Of a stretch of 64,000 nt of DNA, positions 9,792 through 18,176 are shown one piece after another. The notes under the pieces were generated by a model, which saw only the letters and a program-made list of their open reading frames with translations, made no database searches and was not told where the DNA came from. The translations under genes and the position numbers were made by a program. The stretch is from Cohnella baijiui. GTDB taxonomy: Bacteria; Bacillota; Bacilli; Paenibacillales; Paenibacillaceae. Location of the stretch: contig NZ_JAJFOW010000011.1 of assembly GCF_020731285.1 (NCBI RefSeq), positions 1 to 64,000 of the forward strand. The letters run 5' to 3'. Positions within the stretch are counted from its first letter, which is position 1. Every line of letters begins with the position of its first letter.

Positions 9792-9848
9792 GTAAATCGG
9801 AATTAAGGACGCTTGCCGTTCCGTTCCGAACCAAGGGGAGATCCGGAA

Positions 9849-11468
9849 ATGGCTTACGAAGCGGTGTGGATGAAAGATCCCGACAAACTGAATAAATTCG
9901 AATTCTACAAAATCGAGAAGGACGGCCTGGACATTATCCGCGACATCGTGGAGAAGTACGCCAAGGAAGGCTTCGCCTCCATTCCGCAGGAAGACTTCAA
10001 TTTGTTCAAGTGGGCCGGCGTCTATCAGCAAAAACCGAACAACGGCCATTTCATGATGCGGATCCGCATCCCCGGCGGCGTGCTGACGAGCGCCCAGGCT
10101 CGCGTGCTCGCCGGCATCGGACGGGACTACGGTCGCGGCCTGATCGACGTGACGACCCGCCAGGCGATTCAGTACCACTGGCTCGAGATCGAGCAATTCC
10201 CGGACATCTTCGACCGCCTCGCCTCCGTCGGCATGTCGGCCGTCGAAGCCTGCGGCGACTGCCCGCGCACGATCGTCGGCAATCCGCTGGTCGGCATCGA
10301 CCGCGACGAGCTGATGGACACGACGCCGATCGTCGACCAGTTCGAGGCATTTTTCCTGAACAACCGGGATTTCTCCAACCTGCCTCGGAAATATAAAATG
10401 TCCATTTCCGCCAATATTTATAACAACGCGTCTGCCGAAATCCAGTGCCTCGCGTTCACGCCGGCCTCCAAGACGATCGACGGCAAAGAAGTGATCGGCT
10501 TCCACGCGAGCGTCGGCGGCGGCCTGTCGGCGAAGCCGCACCTCGGCAAGCAGCTCGACATGTTCATCCTGCCGGACGAGTGCCTGAAGGTGGCGATCGG
10601 CGTCACGTCGCTGTTCCGCGATCACGGCTTCCGCGAGAAGCGCCACTACGCCCGCCTGAAGTATCTCGTCGCCGACTGGGGCGTCGAGAAGTTCCAGGAG
10701 GAGCTCGTGAAGCTGATCGGCGACATGCCGCCGCGCGGAGAAGACCGCGTTGTCGGCTGGAACGGCTCCTACTTCGACGGCGTGCACCCGCAGAAGCAGC
10801 AAGGCTTGAACTACGTCGGCCTGAACATCCCGGTCGGCCGCACGAGCAGCGACGAGTTCGACCAGCTCGCCGATCTGGCCGATCAATACGGCGACGGCAC
10901 GATCCGCACGACGATCACGCAGAACGTGCTGCTGACCGGCGTGCCTGACGACAAAGTCGACGCGCTCCTCGCGCACCCGCTGCTGCAGCGCCTGACGCCG
11001 AACCCGAACCGCTTCATGAGCCGTACGGTTTCCTGCACAGGCAACGAGTTTTGCAACCTGGCCATCGTCGAGACCAAGGAGCGCGCCCGGCGCGTGGCCG
11101 CTTACTTGGATGAGCACGTCGAGCTCGACACGCCGGTCCGCATCCACTTCATCGGCTGCCCGAACGGCTGCGGCCAAAAGCACGTCGCCGACATTGGCCT
11201 CCAGGGCTCGCTGATCAAGACGCCGGAAGGCATGATCGACGCGTTCGACATCGCGGTCGGCGGCAAGCTCGGCCCGGATGCCAAGTTCAACACGGTGCTG
11301 AAGGGTCGCATCAAAGGCGAGGAAGTCCAGTTCGGCATCGCCAAGCTGATCGAATTCTACAAGGAGCAGCGCCAAGCCGACGAGTCGTTCCACGACTTCG
11401 TCCAACGCGTAGGCGTCCCTGCCCTCCAAGAAAAATGGACGGAAATTATCGCTGCTCCTGCAGCTTGA
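9849..11468 (+). CDS. Ferredoxin-type sulfite/nitrite reductase (siroheme, 4Fe-4S)
   Basis: Six-electron reductase of assimilatory sulfur or nitrogen metabolism. The 539-aa protein has the duplicated ferredoxin-like/siroheme-binding plan. DVTTRQAIQYHW and CGDCPRTIVGNP lie in the first half; the cluster ligands are C-x5-C (Cys396 and Cys402, in TVSCTGNEFC) and C-x3-C (Cys437 and Cys441, in GCPNGCGQ). An in-frame TTG at 9813 exists, but AAGGGGAG lies about 8 nt before the ATG at 9849. Sulfite and nitrite reductases of this family cannot be told apart by these motifs, and no cys or nas genes sit beside it. It is monocistronic, with tandem terminators downstream. Confidence 0.9.
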   Translation: MAYEAVWMKDPDKLNKFEFYKIEKDGLDIIRDIVEKYAKEGFASIPQEDFNLFKWAGVYQQKPNNGHFMMRIRIPGGVLTSAQARVLAGIGRDYGRGLIDVTTRQAIQYHWLEIEQFPDIFDRLASVGMSAVEACGDCPRTIVGNPLVGIDRDELMDTTPIVDQFEAFFLNNRDFSNLPRKYKMSISANIYNNASAEIQCLAFTPASKTIDGKEVIGFHASVGGGLSAKPHLGKQLDMFILPDECLKVAIGVTSLFRDHGFREKRHYARLKYLVADWGVEKFQEELVKLIGDMPPRGEDRVVGWNGSYFDGVHPQKQQGLNYVGLNIPVGRTSSDEFDQLADLADQYGDGTIRTTITQNVLLTGVPDDKVDALLAHPLLQRLTPNPNRFMSRTVSCTGNEFCNLAIVETKERARRVAAYLDEHVELDTPVRIHFIGCPNGCGQKHVADIGLQGSLIKTPEGMIDAFDIAVGGKLGPDAKFNTVLKGRIKGEEVQFGIAKLIEFYKEQRQADESFHDFVQRVGVPALQEKWTEIIAAPAA

Positions 11469-11479
11469 CGGCATACGAC

Positions 11480-11543
11480 GGCGGCACGCGGATTCGTTCC
11501 GTTGCCGCCCTTTTTTATGGGCCGCGCATTCGCGCGGTTTTTT
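11480..11543 (+). terminator. Tandem terminators after the reductase gene
   Basis: First hairpin GGCGGCA...TGCCGCC (11480-11509) followed by C and six T. Second hairpin CCGCGC-ATTC-GCGCGG (11522-11537) followed by six T. Two in series imply strong isolation from the sigma-factor gene. Confidence 0.88.
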
Positions 11544-11609
11544 CGTTTGGGCTGCCAAGTAAAAACGGCTTTTGCCGTCTTCCCGGACGGCGACACGTTC
11601 TTATCGGAG

Positions 11610-11654
11610 GTCATACAGAAATGGATAGGGTAAAACTTGTTGCTTCTGTATGAC
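11610..11654 (+). repeat. Perfect 11-bp inverted repeat enclosing a 10-codon mini-ORF
   Basis: Arms GTCATACAGAA (11610-11620) and TTCTGTATGAC (11644-11654) flank a 23-nt loop. TCGGAGG precedes an ATG at 11621 that opens MDRVKLVASV and stops within the right arm. It lies 95 bp before the ECF sigma gene. It could be a leader structure, a dyad operator or chance. Confidence 0.5.
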
Positions 11655-11747
11655 GAACAAAAAAATCGCGGACGAGTGAGAGGTTCGTCCCCTTCTTCTC
11701 GTCTATCCAGTAGAGAACGCATAGGAGGCCGTGCAGTGGAGGATCGC

Positions 11748-12317
11748 ATGCAGAATACGAACGGGGAGGACGAGCGGGAGTGGATTCGCCGCGTGCTCGC
11801 GGGAAACGCGGACGACTATCGCCGTCTGGTGGACGCCTACAAAAATCGAGTTTACGGCCTGCTGCGCGGCATGGGGGCGAATCATCAGGACGCCCAAGAC
11901 CTGACCCAAGAGACGTTCGTAAGAGCGTACCGCAAGCTCGCGTCTCACGACGAAACCAAGCGCTTTGCCGCATGGCTCTACCGGATCGCCCACCGTCTGC
12001 TGATCGATCACCGGCGAAGCGCCCCGCCTATCGATTGGACGGCGGAGCCTCCCCAGCTTCCGGCAACCGATGGCAACCCCGAGGAAGCGCTGCTGAGAGG
12101 AGAGCACCGCAGCGAGCTGCGAGACCTGATTGGCCGCCTGCCGGAAAACTACCGGGCGGTGGTGCTGCTCCGCTATACGAACGAATTGAGCTACGAGGAG
12201 ATCGGCGAAGTGCTGGGCGTGCCGGTCGGCAAAGTTCAGAACGATCTGCACCGGGCCAAAAGAAGGTTGAAGCAATGGATGACCGCGAAGGAGGAAACGT
12301 GCCATGACATGCTTTAG
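11748..12317 (+). CDS. RNA polymerase sigma-70 factor, ECF subfamily
   Basis: A 189-aa ECF sigma factor. Region 2 carries DYRRLVDAYKNRVYGLLRGM, DAQDLTQETFVRAYRKL and AAWLYRIAHRLLIDHRR. Region 4 carries LPENYRAVVLLRYTNELSYEEIGEVLGVPVGKVQNDL, cited here by its ends as LPENYRAVVLL and VGKVQNDLHRAK. Two starts are possible: GTG at 11736 with AGGAGG 7 nt before it, or ATG at 11748 with GGAGG 5 nt before it; the ATG is listed. The stop overlaps the anti-sigma gene by 14 nt, so the two are translationally coupled, as expected for an ECF/anti-sigma module that usually autoregulates. Its regulon is unknown; no target promoter was identified. Confidence 0.93.
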   Translation: MQNTNGEDEREWIRRVLAGNADDYRRLVDAYKNRVYGLLRGMGANHQDAQDLTQETFVRAYRKLASHDETKRFAAWLYRIAHRLLIDHRRSAPPIDWTAEPPQLPATDGNPEEALLRGEHRSELRDLIGRLPENYRAVVLLRYTNELSYEEIGEVLGVPVGKVQNDLHRAKRRLKQWMTAKEETCHDML

Positions 12318-13944
12318 CGAAGCGGAGTTCGATTGCCTGCTGGCGCAGGCGAACTCCTCGTCGGCGTCTCCCGGGGCCGAACATCTCGCCGCTTGTCCGT
12401 CCTGCGCCGCCCGGTACGAGGAGCTGCTGCGCGAGCAGGCCCACTGGAACGAAGATTTATTCGGTGACAGCCTGCCCGCTTCCTTTACGGACGAGGTGAT
12501 GGCGGCGATCGCCGCCTCCGATGCCGCCCCGTCCCCAGAGACGAAGACGACGTTCCGCCCCGGCCGAATCGGCATCGGGCGGACGCGCGCAAGCCGCCGG
12601 AAACTCCTGATCTCCTCGGTGCTGCTGCTTCTCGCGGTCTGCATGGCCGCATCTTTCGCCATTCCCGCCGTCGCCGATCGGCTCCGTTCCTTGTTCGAGC
12701 AAGGCGGGGCGGCCGACAGCGGGCTGCTGCGCGCACAAGAGCTTGGCCTCATCCAGCATCCCGACATCCGGGTGACGGACCAGGGCTACACCGTCCGGAT
12801 CGACGAAGCGGCGGCCGATGCGTCCCGCGTCGTTCTCGCTCTTCAGGTATTCGGCCCGGACGGCCGACATCTGCGGGAGCATCTGCACCTCACCCCGCTG
12901 GACCTGGACGTTTCGCGCAACCACATCACGCTTAAGGACGAGCAAGGAAACGTGATCGGCGAACTGTTCGATCAAGGGATGACGGAAGATTTTTATTATC
13001 TGGTCTGCCGCTTCACGTCTCCGCCGCAGACGGATCAGATTACCGTGGAGGGACAATTGACGACGCTCGGCAACGAAAGCGATCGCCCGGGAGTGGATAA
13101 GATCCCGGAGATCAAAGGGAATTGGAGCTTTCGCTTTCCCCTCGACCTGCGCAAGGCCGACAGCCATACGACCGCCTCCACGTTGGATCTCGGCTACGTC
13201 GCTCCCGACGGGCTGACGGTTCGCTTGACCAAGCTGACCCGAATGGTGCAGGGCATTCGCCTCGAGCTGGATACGGAGCTGAGCGAGGAGGCGATGCTGC
13301 ACTCTCCGGGGGACCTGTGGCGGCAGATGAGCTTGAGCTTCCACTTCGAAGACCAAAAAGGCCGCGAAATCCATAGCGTCCACACGCGAAAAAGAAACAC
13401 CAAAAGCAAACTCGAGTCGGAATCGGGCGTCCCCGGCGACCGGCCCGGGCTTATGCACTGGAGCTTTACGTTTAAGGAGATGCCGGAAAACAAGCCCTTT
13501 ACGTTCGTTTTCGATGGCTACGAGGTTGCGGAGCGGGACGATGCCTCCGTTTCCTTCGCGCCCGCCGAGCTGCGGGACCATCCCATCCCGTTCCACTTCT
13601 CCGGCGACGACCTGCTGCTGACCGACTTCCGCGTGGCCTCTCCCCCGGATACGAACGGCGACGTGCCGGAAGGCGCGCTGCGTCTGACCGGCGGCTTCCG
13701 CAATTCCGACAGACCCGGCAAATGGGTGATCGTCGATCCGCAAGGACGCGAATATGCTCTGACGGCGCGAGGTTCCTCATCCGTGGACGGCACCGATTGG
13801 AAAAACGGGTTCATCCGGATCCTCGACTACGAACTCCGGGCGGCGGGCCTTACGACCGTCCCCGACGAGCTGCGGTTGAAACGCACCGTCATCTTCCGCC
13901 TGTACAACGATGTGGACTGGTCGGCATCGCTGCGCCTCCCCTGA
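12304..13944 (+). CDS. Anti-sigma factor, membrane-anchored, DUF4179-type
   Basis: A 546-aa protein with three parts. Residues 1-90 are a cytoplasmic anti-sigma domain with the zinc motif H-x3-C-x2-C (HLAACPSC, about 27-34). Residues about 99-121 (RKLLISSVLLLLAVCMAASF) form one membrane helix. About 420 extracytoplasmic residues follow, rich in beta-strand-like patterns, matching the DUF4179 anti-sigma layout of Paenibacillus-type genomes. It would hold the sigma factor of 11748-12317 at the membrane and release it on an envelope signal. It has no protease motif. The stop is at 13944; no clear terminator is visible before the SDR gene. Family assignment is by layout and zinc motif; the signal is unknown. 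Confidence 0.85.
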   Translation: MTCFSEAEFDCLLAQANSSSASPGAEHLAACPSCAARYEELLREQAHWNEDLFGDSLPASFTDEVMAAIAASDAAPSPETKTTFRPGRIGIGRTRASRRKLLISSVLLLLAVCMAASFAIPAVADRLRSLFEQGGAADSGLLRAQELGLIQHPDIRVTDQGYTVRIDEAAADASRVVLALQVFGPDGRHLREHLHLTPLDLDVSRNHITLKDEQGNVIGELFDQGMTEDFYYLVCRFTSPPQTDQITVEGQLTTLGNESDRPGVDKIPEIKGNWSFRFPLDLRKADSHTTASTLDLGYVAPDGLTVRLTKLTRMVQGIRLELDTELSEEAMLHSPGDLWRQMSLSFHFEDQKGREIHSVHTRKRNTKSKLESESGVPGDRPGLMHWSFTFKEMPENKPFTFVFDGYEVAERDDASVSFAPAELRDHPIPFHFSGDDLLLTDFRVASPPDTNGDVPEGALRLTGGFRNSDRPGKWVIVDPQGREYALTARGSSSVDGTDWKNGFIRILDYELRAAGLTTVPDELRLKRTVIFRLYNDVDWSASLRLP

Positions 13945-13989
13945 AGGACAAGATAGCGGCGCCCTCCTCTCCCCGTCCGATTCAATTCG

Positions 13990-14059
13990 CCCTCCCTTCG
14001 GTAAGATGAAAGTGAGCAGACGAGCCGCATTTGGGGCACGCTAGCATACCGAAGGAGGG
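13990..14059 (+). promoter_or_regulatory. Inverted repeat able to mask the SDR ribosome binding site
   Basis: CCCTCCCTTCGGTA (13990-14003) can pair with TACCGAAGGAGGG (14047-14059): nine continuous pairs, then five more past a one-base bulge. The right arm contains the GAAGGAGGG ribosome site 9 nt before the SDR start codon. If both arms are in the same transcript, the structure would occlude initiation. Confidence 0.5.
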
Positions 14060-14068
14060 ATATCGCGC

Positions 14069-14857
14069 ATGGATCAGCTATTGAAAGGCCAAGTGGCCGT
14101 CGTCACCGGCGGCGGCTCGGGCATCGGGCGCGCGGCCGCGGGGAAGCTGGCGGAGCTCGGCGCCAAGATCTGCCTCCTCGACCGGGTCGAGGAGACGAAC
14201 GACAAGGTGCAGGACCGGATCGCGGAAAGGGGAGGCGAAGCGATCGCCGTGGAGACAGACGTCTCGGATGCCGCTTCGGTGGAGCATGGCATCCGGCAGG
14301 CTGTCGAGCGCTGGGGACGCATCGACGTCGTGTTCGCCAACGCCGGCATCAACGGGACGTGGACGCCGATCGAGGATCTGTCGCCCGAGGATTGGGACCA
14401 GACGCTGTCGATCAATTTGCGGGGGACGTTTCTGACGGTCAAGTATGCGATCCCCTACATGAAACGGCAGGGCGGCAGCATCATCGTCACCAGCTCCGTC
14501 AACGGCACCCGCATCTTCTCCAATACGGGCGCCAGCGCCTACAGCTCGAGCAAGGCGGGGCAGGTCGCCTTTACGAAGATGGCCGCGCTGGAGCTTGCCC
14601 AGCATCAAATTCGCGTCAACGCGATTTGTCCCGGCGCCATCCGGACGAATATCGGCCAAAACACGAATCGGACGGCCGAAGCCGAAGAGGCGAAAATCCC
14701 GGTCATCTTCCCGGAAGGCAGCATGCCGCTGCAGGACGGTCCCGGATCGCCCGAGCAGGTGGCGGAGCTGGTCGCGTTCCTCGCTTCCCCCCGCTCGTCG
14801 CTCATCACCGGGTCGGTAATCTACATCGACGGTGCGGAATCTCTACTCATCGGCTAA
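14069..14857 (+). CDS. Short-chain dehydrogenase/reductase (SDR, classical)
   Basis: A 262-aa NAD(P)-dependent oxidoreductase. It has the cofactor motif TGGGSGIG (residues 13-20), an Asp at the end of beta-2 (LLDR), which favours NAD(H), NAG at about 91-93, the catalytic Ser in IIVTSS, the YSSSK motif (Tyr/Lys pair) and PGAIRT. The C terminus, ITGSVIYIDGAESLL, fits the tetrameric 3-ketoacyl reductase/glucose dehydrogenase branch. The substrate cannot be read from sequence. GAAGGAGGG lies 9 nt before the ATG and is part of an inverted repeat. It stands alone between the anti-sigma gene and dinB. Confidence 0.9.
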   Translation: MDQLLKGQVAVVTGGGSGIGRAAAGKLAELGAKICLLDRVEETNDKVQDRIAERGGEAIAVETDVSDAASVEHGIRQAVERWGRIDVVFANAGINGTWTPIEDLSPEDWDQTLSINLRGTFLTVKYAIPYMKRQGGSIIVTSSVNGTRIFSNTGASAYSSSKAGQVAFTKMAALELAQHQIRVNAICPGAIRTNIGQNTNRTAEAEEAKIPVIFPEGSMPLQDGPGSPEQVAELVAFLASPRSSLITGSVIYIDGAESLLIG

Positions 14858-14890
14858 CGAACCGGCGGGCAGGCTCGTGCGACTTCGCTA

Positions 14891-14919
14891 TTGACAAAAA
14901 GATCGGGCGGAACTACCCT
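14891..14919 (+). promoter_or_regulatory. Putative sigma-A promoter for the DinB-family gene
   Basis: TTGACA at 14891-14896 and TACCCT at 14914-14919, 17 bp apart. The -35 is perfect and the -10 is weak. It ends 31 bp before the DinB start codon. Confidence 0.5.
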
Positions 14920-14950
14920 CTAATCAAAGTTAAAAGGAGGTTGTTCGCGC

Positions 14951-15469
14951 ATGAATCTTCGTCCTCAGGCCGGCGAGTACCACGACCATCTTCTCGCGTA
15001 TATCGGATTGGTGCCGGAAGGCAACCTGATCGACATCCTGGAGAAGCAGGGGGAAAATACCCGTGCCCTGCTCGCCTCCCTCTCCGAAGCGCAGGGCAAT
15101 CATCGCTATGCGCCGGACAAGTGGACCGTCAAAGAAACGATCGGCCACATCACGGACAACGAGCGGATCATGTCCTATCGCCTGCTCCGGATCGCCCGCG
15201 GCGACGATACGCCGCTGCCGGGTTACAACCAGGACGACCTGATGAGCGGATCCCCCTTCGCCGATTGGTCGGTCGGCCAGCTGCTGGAGGACTATCTGGC
15301 CGTCCGCCGGGCGACGCTCACGCTGCTTCGCGGGCTGCAGGAATCCGCTTGGACCCGCAGCGGTACTGCAAGCGGCCATTCCGTCTCCGCCCGGGCGCTC
15401 GCCTGCTTCATTGCTGGGCACGAGCTGCACCACCTGAACATCCTCCGGGAAAGATACGGCATCGGCTAG
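14951..15469 (+). CDS. DinB family (DinB/YfiT-like) metal-binding protein
   Basis: A 172-aa four-helix-bundle protein of the DinB/YfiT superfamily; many members are thiol-dependent transferases or hydrolases, often with bacillithiol. Diagnostic features are KWTVKETIGHITDNERIMSYR, giving the first metal-binding His (IGHITD), and the C-terminal HELHHLNILRERYG, giving the other His ligands. AAAGGAGGTTG precedes the ATG. A promoter lies just upstream and a strong bidirectional hairpin follows. The substrate is unknown. Confidence 0.88.
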   Translation: MNLRPQAGEYHDHLLAYIGLVPEGNLIDILEKQGENTRALLASLSEAQGNHRYAPDKWTVKETIGHITDNERIMSYRLLRIARGDDTPLPGYNQDDLMSGSPFADWSVGQLLEDYLAVRRATLTLLRGLQESAWTRSGTASGHSVSARALACFIAGHELHHLNILRERYGIG

Positions 15470-15497
15470 AATCGCATAAGCTCTCCATACGCAAACC

Positions 15498-15542
15498 AAA
15501 GGACCTCAAATTCCACTATGAAGTGGGGTTGAGGTCCTTTTT
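15498..15542. terminator. Bidirectional terminator between dinB-like and DUF817 genes
   Basis: Arms AAAGGACCTCAA and TTGAGGTCCTTT with an inner CCACT/AGTGG stem; T-run on the plus side and A-run on the other. It serves the convergent genes ending at 15469 and 15648. Confidence 0.9.
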
Positions 15543-15647
15543 CTCCAAGAAAATCGGTTGTACTTGGGACTTAATCAATCAAAAAATGACTTTTGGGTAC
15601 GCCCCGTGCTTGTCCTCGAACAGCCGAATCGTCCGTTCCGCATGCCG

Positions 15648-16481
15648 TCACCCTCTTCGGGGCGGCGCTTCGGCTTCGGCTTCGCCTTTCCGAATGGCGC
15701 CGGCGGCGCGCGGCAGCACGCGGTATTTCAAATCCTTGAGCTGCGCAACGATGATGATGCTGATGATGACGAGCAAAAACCAGGAGCTCATCTTGCCCCA
15801 GTGCACCCAGTCCCAGCGGGTCGCCTGATTCGGATAACGCCAGGCGCCGAGTAGGGTGGAGATGTTCTCAGCGAGCCAGATGAAAAAGGCGATCAGCGCA
15901 AACGAGACGACCGCATGCATCCGGTACGGACGGCCGCCCACCGCGAACGACACCCAGGTGCGGGAGAAGAGCGCGACGAGTCCCAGCATCAGCAGCCAGC
16001 GCAGATCGGGGATGACATGATGGGTAAAAAAGTTGGCGTAGATGAGCGTGGCTAGCCCCACGGCGGCGTACGGGTGGGGCCACGCTTGGAAGCGCAGCTC
16101 GAACCTGCGCCAGGCCTGGCAGATGTAGCTCGCCACGCTGGCGTACATGAATCCGCTATAGAGCGGCACTCCCGCCACCTTGGTCCATGCGTCCTCCGGG
16201 TACGCCCAAGAGCCCATATGGACCTTGAACAACTCCAGACCGAGCCCGATGACATGAAACAGCGTGATGACCTTCAGCTCGTCCGCCGTCTCCAGCTTGA
16301 GCAGCACCATCGCCGCCTGGGCGGCGATGCAGAGGACGAGGATGAGGTCGTAGCGGGGAATCAACGGGCTCCCCAGCCACTTGGTGACCCCCAGCGCGGC
16401 GAAGATCACGACCGGAAACGCGCAGCACAGCGCCTGATTCCAGCCGAACTGGACAAACTTGCGCAGACCTGCCCCGCTCAC
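15648..16481 (-). CDS. DUF817 family integral membrane protein
   Basis: A 277-aa polytopic membrane protein with about eight hydrophobic segments and conserved polar patches typical of DUF817: LFHVIGLGLELFKVHMGSWAY, GVPLYSGFMYASV, FFTHHVIPDLRW, FIWLAENI and WFLLVIISIIIVA. The His, Asp and Glu residues within helices suggest a transport or redox/metal role, but function is unknown. The start is GTG at 16481, overlapping the stop of the upstream gene (GTGA), so the two are co-translated. A shared bidirectional terminator lies downstream. Confidence 0.85.
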   Translation of the reverse strand: MSGAGLRKFVQFGWNQALCCAFPVVIFAALGVTKWLGSPLIPRYDLILVLCIAAQAAMVLLKLETADELKVITLFHVIGLGLELFKVHMGSWAYPEDAWTKVAGVPLYSGFMYASVASYICQAWRRFELRFQAWPHPYAAVGLATLIYANFFTHHVIPDLRWLLMLGLVALFSRTWVSFAVGGRPYRMHAVVSFALIAFFIWLAENISTLLGAWRYPNQATRWDWVHWGKMSSWFLLVIISIIIVAQLKDLKYRVLPRAAGAIRKGEAEAEAPPRRG

Positions 16482-17245
16482 GCGCTCTCCCTAGGCAAAT
16501 ATCCAGCCTGCCGCAGTTTGCCTTCCACGAGGTCCCGCAGCCGATCGGGTGCCGCCATCCCCGGATGCATGACCGGCCCGTTCGTCAAAAAGTAGGTGCC
16601 GCTCACGTCGCTGCCGTCCTTCAGCCGAATGCGAAAGCCGATCGGACCCGCGAGCCGACGCTTGGCGAACGCGTCCATCCCTTCGTACTTGCCATTCAGG
16701 TACAGGTCCGTAAACGTCCGCTCCTCCTCCGGATCCAGCACGATCCGGCCCTCCTTAAACGAAATCTCCTTGACCTTGCCCTCGATGTCGTACAGATCCC
16801 CGATCGTCCGGGCATGCGGATTGACCAGCGCCTGGTAAACCCTCCCGTCCGCCACCACCCGGAACGTCGGTTTGTAGTCCGCCAGCGCGTAGATCGGCGT
16901 CCCGGCTTCCAGGTTGGTGGCGTCCCCATTCGCCCAGCGATGGTCCGCGCAAGCTTGCCCGTCCAGCTTGTACCGCACCTCCCCGATCGGCTGCGCGAGC
17001 GTCCGGAGCTCACCGGACTCCGGCTTGGCCGTCTCCTCTCGATCAAAGTAGATGTCCTGCCACATCAGCGCGTCGGCGCGATCGATTTCGGCGTAGCGGC
17101 AATTACCGTTCAAGGCTGCGAAGGAGACGCAGGACGTATTCGCCAGAAGCGCGGCGAAAAGCGCCAACATCAGCCCCCATCTCCACACTTGCCTTCCGTT
17201 CGTCCGCTTCTCCTGGCCGTCCGTTCGTTCCCGCTTCTTCTTCAT
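16478..17245 (-). CDS. Membrane-anchored or secreted protein of unknown function
   Basis: About 255 aa. A basic N terminus (MKKKRERTDG) is followed at about residues 21-42 by one hydrophobic segment (WGLMLALFAALLANTSC). No good lipobox is seen, so a signal anchor or Sec signal is likelier than a lipoprotein. The rest is soluble and mixed alpha/beta; I see no catalytic motif. Recognisable stretches are GEVRYKLDGQACADHRWANG and GRVYQALVNPHARTIGDLY. The start is uncertain: the frame stays open to 17335, and the ATG at 17245 is chosen because the signal-like sequence begins there, although the nearest G-rich site (GGGGG) is about 15 nt away. It overlaps the DUF817 gene by 4 nt, so the two probably act together at the membrane. 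Confidence 0.65.
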   Translation of the reverse strand: MKKKRERTDGQEKRTNGRQVWRWGLMLALFAALLANTSCVSFAALNGNCRYAEIDRADALMWQDIYFDREETAKPESGELRTLAQPIGEVRYKLDGQACADHRWANGDATNLEAGTPIYALADYKPTFRVVADGRVYQALVNPHARTIGDLYDIEGKVKEISFKEGRIVLDPEEERTFTDLYLNGKYEGMDAFAKRRLAGPIGFRIRLKDGSDVSGTYFLTNGPVMHPGMAAPDRLRDLVEGKLRQAGYLPRESA

Positions 17246-17341
17246 CTTCGTCTTTATACCCCCTGCCCGCACAAGACGCCCGTTCTCGGCATCCGTCAGA
17301 CGATCTAATGGGAAAGCCGCGTTTCGACTGTCCATTAGACG

Positions 17342-17369
17342 AAAAAACGGCGCATGGGGTTGCGCCGTT
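17342..17369 (-). terminator. Terminator after the YkoP-like gene
   Basis: Arms ACGGCGCA and TGCGCCGT around a CCCC-type loop on the minus strand, then six T. Confidence 0.88.
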
Positions 17370-17396
17370 CGGACATGGAACGATTCAGAAAAAACC

Positions 17397-18026
17397 TCAG
17401 GAGGAGAAACGCCGGGCCAGCGTCCCGCGTGTATGGATGAGCATCATCGGCACCAGCTTCTCCCGCTGCCGTCGGATCCGATCCCGGCCTTCGGGGTGCA
17501 GGAACCGCAGGAGCAAGCGCAAATAAAACGTGCTGCCAAGCGCGAACCACTTGGAATCGAGGCCGCGCTGCTCGAAACCGAGGCCGTGGATGAGCCCTCG
17601 ATGCAGCAGCGTAATCCCGATCAGAGCCTTCACCTCGGACAGCTCGTCCCGCTGCTCCATCGCCTGGTGGATCTGCTTGATCGAGTCGCGGGCCAGACGG
17701 GCCGTCATCAGGGCGGCGCGTTCGGAGCCCGCCGCTCCCGTCAGGGCCAGCACCTTCGTATTATCCAGGTGCAGCTCGCCGATCAAGTCGCCCTTCTCGA
17801 TCCGCGTGCCGTCGGCGCATTCGATCGGTTCTCCGCGGTGTTTTTTGACGACGACCTTGCAGATGCCGTGCTCCGTCACCGACACGCTGCCGAGCCGCTG
17901 CAGCTTCGCGAACAGCTGCTCCCACGCCATCCATCCGATCTGCCCCAGATTCCGCCTGTGGCTGCCGCCTCGCACCAGCGCTCCTTCATCCAGCACCCAG
18001 GCGCCGCCCGTCTTCCCGTTCATCAT
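17397..18026 (-). CDS. YkoP-like protein
   Basis: A 209-aa protein matching the YkoP family of Bacillus, also found as the C-terminal part of some polysaccharide deacetylases. Family-type patterns are a start region with a Trp-rich helix (WMAWEQLFAKLQRLG), then VVVKKHRGEPIECADGT, RIEKGDLIGELHLDN, ALIGITLLHRGLIHGLGF and a C-terminal PMMLIHTRGTL. No catalytic residues are established for the family; a link to cell-envelope or lipid metabolism is only guessed from its relatives. The start at 18026 (first of two ATGs) has GAGGGAG about 8 nt upstream; the frame stays open further upstream without a better site. Confidence 0.7.
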   Translation of the reverse strand: MMNGKTGGAWVLDEGALVRGGSHRRNLGQIGWMAWEQLFAKLQRLGSVSVTEHGICKVVVKKHRGEPIECADGTRIEKGDLIGELHLDNTKVLALTGAAGSERAALMTARLARDSIKQIHQAMEQRDELSEVKALIGITLLHRGLIHGLGFEQRGLDSKWFALGSTFYLRLLLRFLHPEGRDRIRRQREKLVPMMLIHTRGTLARRFSS

Positions 18027-18176
18027 CCTCACGCTCCCTCGCGTTTGCCTCGCCGCGTCTCGGCGGGCCAGTGACTTCATTGTAACGAGGGGAACGCGAA
18101 GACAGAATCGTCGGACGGCGGGTTCCTTGCCCGCAGTTAGTCTTGTCCGCCACTCGACCGAAGTCGGGGACGCGGG

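Noticed and set aside
9777..11558. 593-codon open frame opposite the reductase gene
   Set aside because: Antisense shadow of a GC-rich gene; the plus-strand siroheme reductase has all its motifs.
11573..11700. Minus-facing terminators upstream of the sigma gene
   Set aside because: Short stems with T-runs on the minus strand exist, but no minus-strand gene leads into them.
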